Below, in pieces: positions 28,534-40,300 of a stretch of 64,000 nt of DNA. Below the pieces are notes generated by a model. The model did not search any database. It had not been told where the DNA came from and saw only the letters and a list, made by a program, of their open reading frames with translations. Position numbers and translations under genes: made by a program. Source of the stretch: Symsagittifera roscoffensis (lineage: Eukaryota; Xenacoelomorpha; Acoela; Convolutidae); assembly GCF_963678635.1 (NCBI RefSeq), contig NC_087062.1:45088395-45152394 (forward strand). Reading direction: 5' to 3'. Every line of letters starts with the position of its first letter. Within the stretch, counting starts at the first letter, position 1.

Positions 28534-29657
28534 GTTTCCATTAGTTTTGGATTTAGTTCTTCTGTGGCCAATTTTTTGGCAATTTTAGCAATTGTTTTTG
28601 AAATTTGAACTAATTGTTGTCCGAAGTGTGTTGGAATACGTCTCCATTCATTTGCATCGAGGCCAGATGGTCCATGCGATCCGTGCGTTCTCATGGCTGC
28701 CTTCTTGATATGTTGACCGTTTATCTGATCAAATATCGATGGATGGAAAGGAATTGTTTCTTTTGAGACTGGTGTAATATAGTTCTCATCAATTGGTTTA
28801 GATGGTGGGTGTTTCTCTATGAGAGTCTGTTCTACTGTCTTACCTTTGACAATCTCGTCGAGCGAAAGGACGCCTTTAGATGTGTCTGTTAGTTTTGCAA
28901 TTGCGCTTGATATTTTTCCAGTACTCATTAGTTTGTTGAACTGTTGTGCTTCAGTTTCAGTTTTTCTTTTACTTCCTTTCAACAAGCGCATTTGCAGCGC
29001 CTTTCCTTCACTATATAGTCCATCCAGGTCTCCGTCTTGCCATTGCTTAAGTCGCCTTGCTAATGTTTTGGATAAAGATCCATCAATTTCGGACTTTGTT
29101 TTGCACAGTAATAAGTGTGGAAAAATCATTGCTGCGTGCATTGCGAAGGTATTTTCGTTGTTTTCTATCAGGCTGTTCAAAGTTCTATTGAGGGTTTCAA
29201 TGAAAGTATAACCAACTTTATTTTTTGACGAGATCATAAAGTCCGGTTTCCAGTGGACCACTTCGGTGTATATTTTCCTGGTGGTTTCTATGAGTTCTGG
29301 ACAGGGGTTTGACCGTGGGTCTTGTATTGCTCTAGGTTCTATAGTGGAGGACTCTCCTGTGTTTTGTGAGTGTGGGGCAGTGGAAGGGTGAGGGTGCATT
29401 TGGGGGAGCAAGTTTGTAGTTAGGGTTGGGGGATTGCATTCATGCTTGTCGTTAGCTGAATGAAATTGGGAGGTGCAGCGATGACAACTGAAATCGTCAA
29501 AGTGATCACTGCTGCGGGCTAGGCCGCTGCATTTTACATGCATGTAGCCCGGGCATGTGAAGCACCAAACACCTCTGCCTCGCAGGCTGCTTTTATAAAT
29601 AAGAGAAGAAATTTTTGCTAAAAAGTAAATTTCAAACGTTTTCGCAACTATGTGCAT
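28529..29657 (-). mobile_element. Non-LTR-type RT element, 5' part (PHD-like finger and N-terminal region)
   Basis: The frame opens at an ATG at 29657 and runs into the right LTR junction at 28529. Near residues 30-60 there is a half PHD-like zinc finger (CFTCPGYMHVKCSGL ... FSCHRC). The first Cys pair of such a finger is missing, so the true N terminus is either truncated or in another exon. A Ser/Pro-rich linker follows. The last 250 residues are the helical domain before the RT (KWRRIPTHF-like region, SGLDANEWRR). It continues in frame into 5572 and below on the other side of the giant element. Confidence 0.7.
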
Positions 29658-30144
29658 CGTCAGGATTTTTACAATAAACTACTCTAAATGACGATAAAAC
29701 ATCAATTTACAAATGTTATTTTCAATAAATCACATACAATTTGGTTCTAAACCATCATGATAAAAAATTAGCCAATCACAGTTGACCTCTAAATTACTAT
29801 TAAGATTAAAATACTTTTAACCTCTAAAATTAATTAAACATTTTAAAATTAATTTGTCTGGAAGTTTGGCAGTTTATTTGTCTGGAATAAGGCAGTTTGT
29901 TTGAGTAGCCATTTTAGGAAGGACGGCGGTGTCAAGTTAGCGAGAGAATTTATAGATATGGATTGTTATAGAGAGAATTTATAACAATCCTGCTACCATT
30001 GTTAAAAATTAATGTAGTCTTTAAAGATACTTTAATTGAGGCACAACGGGATACACAATCAGGTATCTGAAAATAAGAATAACACTCTAGCCTTGTATCT
30101 GAATACCAAAAACGGTACTCAGCAACTTAATGATCTACGCCATG
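29658..30144. other. Intergenic, nothing recognised
   Basis: AT-rich DNA between the RT element and the foldback element. It may include 5' sequence of the RT element. I see a short repeated GAGAGAATTTATA (29942-29985) but no gene. Confidence 0.5.
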
Positions 30145-30966
30145 TAGCTCATTAGATACTTCAGACATGTTTATAATAACTTGAAAATATTTGAAGTCAT
30201 GAACCAAATTCTCTAACGAATGCGGAACGCCAAAATTCATAATTCAAAGCTCAAAAACTGTATTCAGAGTGAAAAAAGAATCAATAAAACTGGGTACATA
30301 AAGCGACTTTTTTCTGTCGTAAATGGTAAAATTTAGGACAGAAAAAATCGCTTTATGTGCCCAGTTTTTTTTTCACTCTGAATATAGTTTTTGAGCGTTG
30401 AATTATAAAGTTTGGCGTTCCACATTCGTTAGAGAATCTGGTTCATGACTTCAAATTTGTTCAAGTGACTTTTAACATGTCCGAAGTGAGTGCCGGACAT
30501 CAAGCCGACGTGACTTCAAGCCGAATCGTAAAATTAGGGACTTCAAGCCGAATAGTTCCTTATAAACTAGTGAAATATGATTAATTTGAAAACTATTTTG
30601 AAGAGTTTACGAATTTCATGATCTTTCTTCACAAGTTATTGGCGTTTTCATAAAATTTAAGCCCTCAAATGATGTTTCGGAAAGTTGGAAAGTAAAACAT
30701 GGTTGAAGGCATTTTTCAAGTTTATAATTTATGCATTTCAAAAACCGGCTGATGTTATCAACGGATGCCAATCACAAGCGGTGCATTGTCATGAATAACG
30801 TTTTTTATGGGCTAAACTTGCCAAAATTTTTGAAAAATAACGTTTTACAGATGATAAAATAGTGTTTTGAGGTGCTTGTAAAGTTTTAATTTCGGCTTGA
30901 AGTCCCTTCGTCTTGAAGTCCCGTCGGCTTGTTGTCCTAGACCCGTCCGAAGTATCTAATGAGCTA
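30145..30966. mobile_element. Foldback (long inverted repeat) element, interrupted by a MITE
   Basis: Two arms of roughly 150-170 bp are inverted copies of each other. The left arm (about 30145-30310) carries TAGCTCATTAGATACTTC, GAACGCCAAA and ACTGGGTACATAAAGCGA. The right arm (about 30342-30487 plus 30954-30966) carries TCGCTTTATGTGCCCAGT, TTTGGCGTTCC and AGTATCTAATGAGCTA. The loop is about 40 bp. TA flanks both ends, which would suit a Tc1/mariner-type MITE, but I cannot prove the family. A transcript through it would form a long hairpin. Confidence 0.75.
30488..30944. mobile_element. hAT-like MITE nested in the foldback element
   Basis: It is a 457-bp insert with terminal inverted repeats built on GGAC-x-TCAAGCCGACG-x-GACTTCAAG. 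The right end repeats part of the motif. It is flanked by GTCCGAAGT at 30479-30487 and again at 30945-30953. An 8-9-bp duplication fits hAT-type insertion. It has no coding capacity. It must be younger than the foldback element it splits. Confidence 0.75.
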
Positions 30967-31161
30967 TATCCCCCCACGCGTGGAGAGGGGGAGATTGCTC
31001 AATTGATCCAAAATTTGCCTTCTTTTGATTGCTTTGAAACAATTGCAAATTTTACGTTTTTTTTCTTTAAGATATGAGATTGGACCTTGGACTGAGCTGT
31101 TCTACTAAGCTTTTGAAGCTTCGACGATTGCATGGATGTGGTTAAAAACCTCGTTTAATGA

Positions 31162-31369
31162 ATGTTCGATCAGTGGTGTAGTCTCCCGTCAATGTTGGAA
31201 TACGATATTGCTATCATTAATTCTTCGATTCCTATCGAACCTGGCAGAATGAAGTTGTCTTCGAACGTCAATCTGCAATCACATGAAAAGCCCAGTTATA
31301 AATCGAATTCATTGCACATTGCTGCTGGTTATGGTCACAAAGAGATCGTAGAAAATATTTTGAATTCCG
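31162..31369 (+). CDS. TNKS: Tankyrase exon 1 (N terminus and first ankyrin repeat)
   Basis: It ends at [19 protein letters not shown] plus NSG, the first half of an ankyrin repeat that exon 2 completes ([17 protein letters not shown]). The donor is G|GTAAGT in phase 1. The first about 40 residues are not conserved. Vertebrate tankyrases have a longer or different N terminus, so the start is the least certain part of the gene. Confidence 0.75.
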
Positions 31370-34300
31370 GTAAGTAAAAATTAGAAATGATATATTTTTC
31401 AGAAATACCACAACTAGTCAATGGATTTTCGAATCAATGAAATCTAAAAATTGAAGAATTTGTATAAGGAGAAACAGTTGCTGTACCGGCCACTGCGGTA
31501 CCGAAAAGTTCCAAATTGGTCTGAAAATTGAAAAAAACGCTGTTTGTCTCGACATGGTCAAATTTTTGGAATTGTTGTGGTTTCTCAGAATAAATCTGAT
31601 GGGACTGCTCCGGGTTCGCATCTTGCTAGAATATCAACCATATATCCTTAGTTTCGACGATCAGAAAACAGCATCCATGTGCATGGGTTTGCCTCGTCGA
31701 GTTACTCCATTGGTAAGACCACATTAAAGTGTTTTTGAGCACCACGGGGTTGACGAAGTCAATTTTTCCAGGCAGATGATTTGCCACCCGCGATAGCTTG
31801 AATCAAAACTCACCGCTAGCTTTTCTGCGGATTTTTTAAAGGCTTAAGGTCATTTGTTCTTTAATTTTTTTTGTTGTTAGCCGTATTTGCAAATAGTTTT
31901 CGCTGTGAAAAAGCTCGACAAATTTAGTAGGTTGCAAAGTTGTATGAACCTAGTTAGGGGCCTATACTTTTCTTCAGACATTCGATCAATATTTGCAAAA
32001 CACTCCGGTGAAAAAGGAATTTTTAATATATTTGTATACCCTCATAATCAGCCGACCAAAAAGTATAAAAACTGTCTTTGACTGGTTTTCCATCTTGAAC
32101 ATCTGTTTCAATTTTTAGAGATATTGGTCTGTGATGTGTTAAATCGAATTGTTTTTTTCAAAATTAGCATTGTTTTTTTTTTAATAATCCGTATCAGGGC
32201 TGGCTGGAAGGGCTTTAATATGATACCACACTTTACACTTACCCCATGAGCTTCCTTTTAAATATTTACTCTATGTAATAGCTCCTTCGCTCTTCATGAA
32301 GTGGTCGGAACAATTGTAACAAGTGTAAAATAAATATATAGTTTTGTAACTAAACGAAATTGTGACAAAATTTTTATAACATTCTCTCCCCAATCCCACA
32401 GTGTGATATTTGCGATTTGGGGATCTATATTTGGAAGAAGATTTTCAATGGGATGTACCCGACATTTTCACAGAAAGTGATGTCAAAAATGGTGTGCTCA
32501 CTGGATTTTCAACAGAGAGCGGTTAAAGGCTAAAGATAATTGTTCCGACTTTCGATACGAAAGTAACGGAATATTTGTGCTCGGGGTGGGTTTTTTTTCT
32601 TCAGACAAATTTCGACTTTTTAACTAGCCATTTTTGACGGAATTTTTTTTATATCATTCGAAAGGTATTGTTGTCCTGAGCTCAAATTTGAAAAGATATT
32701 TCACCTGTGATAAATTTTCGTAAAGTTATGGGGATTTAAATATTGGCATTTTGGCCAATTTGGGACGATTAACGCGCGATATATTTCGCGTTATTAACGC
32801 GTAAGCGGAGAGTTAATCCATCTTAGAAATCGTTCCAAATTGGTTAAAAGAAGCCTATTTGCCATAATTGGTTTGTTACAAGGAGCTAAATCTATCCTTT
32901 TGTACTTTATATGGCGTGTGGGGGGATGATTTTTATAAAAAAAAAATTTCAATTTTTTTTTCTTTTTGTTTTATTTCATTGAATTTTTTAAGTGTTATTA
33001 CTGCTCCATAAACCTTAAAAGGCAGTCGGAACATTCAGGGCTTCGTCCTGATACGAGCAGTCTTGTTTGTTCTTGTGGTTGAAGCAGAGTTTTTCTGTTG
33101 TTGGTCTTATTTGCAACAACAAAAACAATATGGTATGGCCCTATCCAGCTTGTGCACCTACCGTAACTAAACGGAAGGGCCTCTTATGTAATTTAGTTTT
33201 TTTTAAAAACTGATTTTTCTATTACTAATTGATGAACATACATGAAACAAGGATAGCAAGTTGCTGTGCAATTACTACGGAAAATTCCAACCACAAGAAA
33301 AACGGAAGCGTTTTTTTTTGTCAGCTCGTTCGTAGCTTTGTCAGCTTGGAATTTATACTTATATGATAGAAATCCTAAATTAGGCATATTCGACATTAAT
33401 TTTAGTTGGAAAATGATTCTTAAGTAATTTAAAAAATGTTCCAAAGAAGGTCTGTGACGGCCTATAGCCATCATGACTCATTTAACCTCAAAGCTATCTG
33501 TCCCATTTAACATGATAATTATTTGCTGTCAATATTTTATCATAAATGTTTACGTCCTTATCTGGTGCTTATCTACTTTTGTTGACTATATATATACATA
33601 TTTACACCGGATGTTTATTAAGGCTAAATATTGACTTTATGTATAGCTCAGATCGGAGAGTTGAACAAAATCAGAGAGAGCCAGATAGTAATTCAATAAT
33701 TAGTTGAAACTCCCTTTGAGAAAATCCTGAATAACCGCGCTTCGAAGACAAGATCGTCTAGGCCCCTGCAACTAAATACTTCTCAGTAAAAACGAGAGTG
33801 CTTTAGTATAGATGAATTAGTACAGAACACCGCCACACTTGTTGGAATAGACTAAACTCAATAGTTCACAAGATACAATCACTAACTATGAAGCACCTTG
33901 TCATATGGTGACAACGACGGAAAACTCAATCTGATTATTTTTCAAAAATGGCTAACGAGGTAGTTTCTCTCAGCAAATTTTCGGGATCTCTTTCTGAGAG
34001 TTCGAACGAGTTCGAATCAGTATTCAGAAGTACGAGAGACGTGATCAACATCAACAATGCTCAAGCACCGAATTTCTGAAAATTCACCTAAAAGATGCAG
34101 CGTTTGACAATACAGGCACTGAAAGACCATTTTCACAACCCCAACTTCAGACAAATCCACTTGATAGAGCTTGAAAGCCTCAAGTACGACTCAAAGACAC
34201 AAACACCAGAGGAATTCCTGGTAAAACTTCAGAACCTGGCAAAATTAGCATACCCAGATTCAATCCCAGAACCGCTACCAGCACCCAAACCAGCCCTGAA

Positions 34301-37300
34301 TGCAGACACAGAGGCAAACAAAATTGCAGCCGCGAATGACGCCAACGCCGAAAGATAGAGATTTCATACGAGAGAACGAGAAAGACAAATCAGACGACTA
34401 TTCATAAAGTCAATGCGTTTGTTAGTCGACCTTAGAAGAGTAAACCATCTCATACGACAAGACTGCAAAAGCTACAACTTGCCTATCTCCAACCAACAGG
34501 ACGCAAAAAACCACTTAGCTCGGAAAACCTTTCGCGGAACTGGATTGTTCACAAGCCTACCACTGCGTGCAAATGGCTGACGAGCTCTCAGTACAACTCT
34601 TGTTTTCCACGACATAAGCCTATAAGTGCTTAGCACAAGGACTAAACAAATCCGACTCTGGTTTCAGCTCCTACATAAGAGCATACTCTTGTTCATCTAA
34701 GAGACCCATCTCCTGCAATCAATGTAAGTACACAGTACATGGATGACATTGGCATTGGTGTGCAAACTGTTGAGGAATTTTTCTATCTTTGCGACAATTT
34801 TTCTCCTGCATTCGTAATTCTGGACTTAAATTGTCTCCCAAGAAGTGCCAGATCGGAACAGCTCAAGCAACTTTCTTGGGGAAAGTTATTACATCAACTG
34901 GAATACAACCCGAAACAGGAAAGGCCATGAAGTTCGTCAGCAAGCTGAGAATCCCAAAAACAACGAAGCAAGTAAAACGACTAATCGGTTTCGTACAACA
35001 TTATCGAGACTTCATACCAAACCTCGGAGAGAAGTTCCTCCCATTTTACAAACTCCTGAAAAAGGACACGGTTTTCATTAAGGAGGATACACACTACAAG
35101 GGAATAGAGGCACTGAAAAACGACCTACTCACAGCAACCACACTAACGTTACGAATGACACAAACTGAGAAACAATTTGTCATCCTTTATGATGCCAGCT
35201 TCCACAGCGCGGGCTTTGTCCTAATGATAGAAGACTTTCACCAGGACAAACGGGAAACGGAAGTATACGCCCCAGTGACATTTGGTTCACAGCTGTTCAA
35301 TAAAGCTCAACTTAAACTCTCTATATACTGCAAAGAGTTTCTCGCCTTGTTCTTCGCGGTCGAAGCGTTTTCACATTACATTTGGAGAGCGGACAAACCA
35401 TAACTTGTGCTCACGGACAACAAAAGCCTCACACAGTTCTATCAGGCGAAAACCATTCAACACTCACTTTGGAACTTTCTGGATAGAATTTTAGCATACA
35501 ACATTGTACTCGGGCACATACCCGGAAAAGCTAATGCTGCCGCCGATTTTCTCTCGAGAATGCAGACTGACCCATCAGAAGCTATCGAACTGCAAGTGTC
35601 AGAGTCAATCCCCACCAGAGAAATTCATGTTAAACCTCGAAAGCACCTGAGGTTGCTCTTAGCAACTTCCAACAAATACTGGGGAAGAGCGACAAAGAAA
35701 TGCCAAACGAAGCCGAAGCAGAGTTACAACGCTCAGCAACTAAGTACCTACATCTTCAACTGCAAGTGCGAGAACAAGAGCACTGTGATGAAGCAATAAC
35801 GGCGAAACTAAAGCTCAAACACGAAATCGGACACTTAGAAGCAATCATGGAACCAAACACACTGGACGAATGTGATTTAAATCATAATCAAAATAAGCTG
35901 GAAGTGGAACAGAACAAAGACGCTAATATCAATTCTGTAAAGGAGTGGATCACCAAAAATTCCACGCCCAACCTCACATACAGCAACTTCGAGCTCAAAA
36001 AATACAACAAACAACTATCACGACGCAATACTCAAAATGGAATCCTCGTAAGGGAACAATCAACGTGAAAAAGTTATGCTTACCAAAACATCTCCGACAA
36101 GAAGTAGTGCACTGAATACATAACTCGACAACTGCTGGACACATAGAAACCGAGCGAACGATAATGGAGTTCCGAAACCGATTCTTCTTTCCTGGATTCA
36201 GAATTTTTCGTAAACTTCGTGGAAAAATGTTCAACTTGTCTACAAACAAAACGAGCAACCACTAACCAGCTTCGTTCGCAGCTACAACCATTGTCAACGC
36301 AAACTTCGTTCCCTGGGGACATCCTTCAGATCGACTTAGTAGGACCATTTCGCTGACACCCTTACAAGTATGCACTCTCAGCAATAGATGTTTTCTCCAA
36401 GTATCTTTTTTTTGCGTACCGCTCACAAACGGTCGCGCAGACCAAGTTTTTGTCAAACACAGCTAAATTCCGGAACAAACCATCTCCGATCTCAGAACGT
36501 CATTTGTTGCGAAATAAGTCAAAGAGCTAACAATGATCCTGGAAGCGAATATCAAGCATGCAACCATAAAACACGCACAATCAGTAGGATTAGTAGAACG
36601 ATCGCATGCAGCCCTCAAACGAGTCTTGAAGCTCAATATAAACGACGACTGGTCAAACTGGAGTCAATACGTCTGCCTAGCAACGTTTATACATAACACA
36701 CCATACTACTAGTCAATCAATTGTACCTCAAATCAAATCTTCCATGGAAGAATACCATTCAAGCCCATAGACATCCGATTCGAAACAAACAAACAAACTC
36801 GGGAAAAACTAACATACGAATATACAGTTGGCTTACACGACACCATGATGAACACATAACGAAAAGACAAAAATCAATATTATCAAGGCATACCACCGCT
36901 ATATATCTTACTAGAATCGCAAAGCCAACGCTAAGCCGCTGCAATTACACTCACATTGTCTCCTCAACCCAATTCTGACGACTTAGCGGCCAAAGCACAT
37001 CAACTATGGCTTCCAATCTGTCGAATTGAAAAGGTCTTCACTTCCTCTAACTACATAATTCGGAAGTTAGGGTTTAACTGTACTCAATGCGTTCACCGGC
37101 TCCGTCTGAAACCGATTGTACCTCAAACTCCCGCTGGCGACGTCGAATTTTGATCGGAAAAATTTCATCGCGGATCCTTCATATACAATTTTCAGATCGG
37201 AACCTCAGCATTTTGACCAACACTTTGGAAGTATCTTTAACGAATCCCTCCTAACGCAAACGGATCAACCACAAACAAATAATGCGACCAACACATCAGG

Positions 37301-40300
37301 AAATGATACGGTGACCTTCACCTTTAGATTACCAGCACTGGCGCCATTTCAACTTTTGTCCGATGCATCAGTTCCAACAGTAACGGAACAATGAGACATC
37401 CCAGTAAACCCACCAATAGGAAACAACACCGATGCGGGAAATAGAGATGTTCTACCAGTTTCCCCAAAACCAATGAACTTGCCACCTGGGAATGAAGAAG
37501 AAACAGATGCAGAACCTAAAGTTCACCATCAAATCGTAAATAACCGCGACGAGACAGCGGAACCAAACCCAGAAGGAAGCAAATTACTCACTCCGAGACG
37601 ATGATTATGGTCTCTGACTTCAAAGCCGAACAGCAATGAACTGGTCACCTCAATTCCGACTGCAAGACTTTCACTCAAAATACCACGCGAAGACTTTCAA
37701 CCGCGCAAACTACGAACACGGAGAGTTTTCTTCCCGAAACAATTACCAAGCACATCACATGCACACACTCCTCCATTACGTGGACGTCTACTACAAGGAA
37801 CCAAAGAACCGAAACATTCCAAACTCACAACACTTTTAAAAAGGCAACGACAAACAGAAACTCCGACTGTCGCAACGCCAGAGAAATCAACCATATCTTC
37901 GCGCAACAAGCAGTGTACACAACAAAGCAAATGAGGTCAACAGTATTGGACCACATGACTCTTTAATAAAATGGTATGGGAATATTTTTGACCTTTAAAA
38001 GAATCTTCTGCAATTTATCCCATCAGGGGAAGAAGCCAAAAACTTCTACCAGTCTGACATTATGCAGATTTCGCCACATTTGAAATCTTTAGACCTCATA
38101 AACAAAAAAACTCCCGCCTGGAAGTTTTTTTTCCATTTTACAAGAATAATCACCTAAATTGGATATTCAGACTTGTCCTTAGCCGATACCCAACAGATCA
38201 ACCGTCTGCTCATCACCTGGAAACATGAATACATCACCTCCAGAAATTTATGGAAAGACGAAATATAGCATCACTCAATCCTAAAGGATGGCCTCAATTT
38301 CGATGAGAACACATGGAATAATCTTGTCAATCTCATTTCACAGATTTCATATAATTCGGTCAGGATTATCAAAGTCTACTACTAACGACTCACTGCAAAC
38401 AACAGTGACATTACGGTCAACCACTTACCTTCTTGGACTAGTCTTCATACAAGAACACAACCTAACATGTAAAAGTGTTGACATAGTCATGGCCGCAACC
38501 GGCATCGCCTAAACGACTTGGCCCCTTCGACATGTAACCGTAACACAATTTAGTTATTAGAATTCAATTCTCCAAACGTTTACGGTTAACGCCACAAAAA
38601 TTTGATTGGGGAAAAACCTTTAACCTTTTGACAAATCGAAAGCACACTTGGACAAATACAACTGACCGATCAGGAAATAGCACAATAAAGTTCAGTTGTC
38701 AACAAATACACATCAGGTTAAAGTCCTGTTGCTAATACAATCTATGCTGGCTGGAAGACTGTGCACCAACTTACCAAGATGGAAAGACAGCCAAATTTGG
38801 ATGCGAACAACCTCTCATTCATCAAATAGCTACAAACTTCAATCAAACAATAATAAGTTTCACTCACACATTCGAGATAAAACCCGCCATCAACTTTATC
38901 CTCTCGCTTTAATTTTTGCAGCTTACAAGTGCCTCAGATACAATAGAAGATGCTATTGAGACATCAGGAACTTTGGAAAAGAGAATGTTATTCAACCAGA
39001 TTACAAAAATGCTGTTAGCCGAAAAGTTCATCATGATCGATTTCGTGGTACCTTTTCCACAGTTCAGTATCACAATCCTCCACACTCAAAAAAACAGGGA
39101 AGACACTAACTGATCTCTGGATAACTCCGACCCTGTACTGGCAGCTAAATTTTTCTGTAAACTTCAACCGCAACGATAGCAGGTACAGTATCGACTGGAT
39201 GACAGCACAGTTGGACGACGAGATGAATTTAGCACAGTCAGAACTGGAAAACATGTAGAAGAGTCGCCCTGGTAGCCGCAGTAGTAGCTTCAGTGGGACT
39301 CTTCGGAAGTGGAATCTTGTTGGGAAATGACGAAAACTGTAGGCTATCAGGGATATTTGGACCATGTCAACAAATAAGTAAGGAAAACGCGGCTAATATT
39401 GTACACCTTCAGGAATATTCCCGTTTACTGGCTATCAATGTTCAGGAATTCAAGGCGAACACGGATGAAAAATTCGATCTTATCTCATCTGAGCTATCGG
39501 AAATCAACCGAGTACAACAAGAAATTGTGAAGATTCAGGAGAGCAATTGGGAAAACATACCATCTCAGATGGAAACGATGTCGAAAATTGTCCGCATCCT
39601 ACGAGACTGTACTCGGTTTTTATTTTCGCGCCAGCAAATAAATTTCAATTATGATACACTCGCATCTTTAATGAACATGATGTTCACTAATGTGAAAGCC
39701 TATGGAACTGCTCTCTACACCTACCAATTGAACAGTAAACGCTATACCGATTCTTATCAACACAGAATGCTCGCAATGTCCCTTGTAACACGAGCTTCGT
39801 TAATGGCCATATTGGGTGCAGAGCAAGCCTAGTCAAACGACCGTGTGACACTAGCAATACCCATTGGCGAAATCATCTCCTATTATGAGACAAAACTACT
39901 CAACGCCGTTATCACAACTGATGAGGGTCTCCCAATGCGATTGGCCATTCCACTGGCATCCCGACAGACTGCTTCCACGGTTTATTAAGCTAAACCAGTC
40001 CCAATGCAACAATCATTGCAAAACACAGCATTGCGCTGGAATTTAGAAAAACCTTTTCTGGCGGTATCTGAAGACGCCATGGAGATGGCAGCACTCGACA
40101 ATTTTCAATTACAAAATTGTATTGGAAGTGACCGTTACCAGATATGCCACGAGTCAATGGCAACAGAACATGGACACTTCTCTTGCTTACCAACTCCGTT
40201 CTTTAAAACTTGGATCGACGCTATCAAAGTATGCGATACAGAAGAATATTTGCCACCCTCAACCAAAACGGCGGAAAACCTAGATTTGGAGTTTGGCTCA

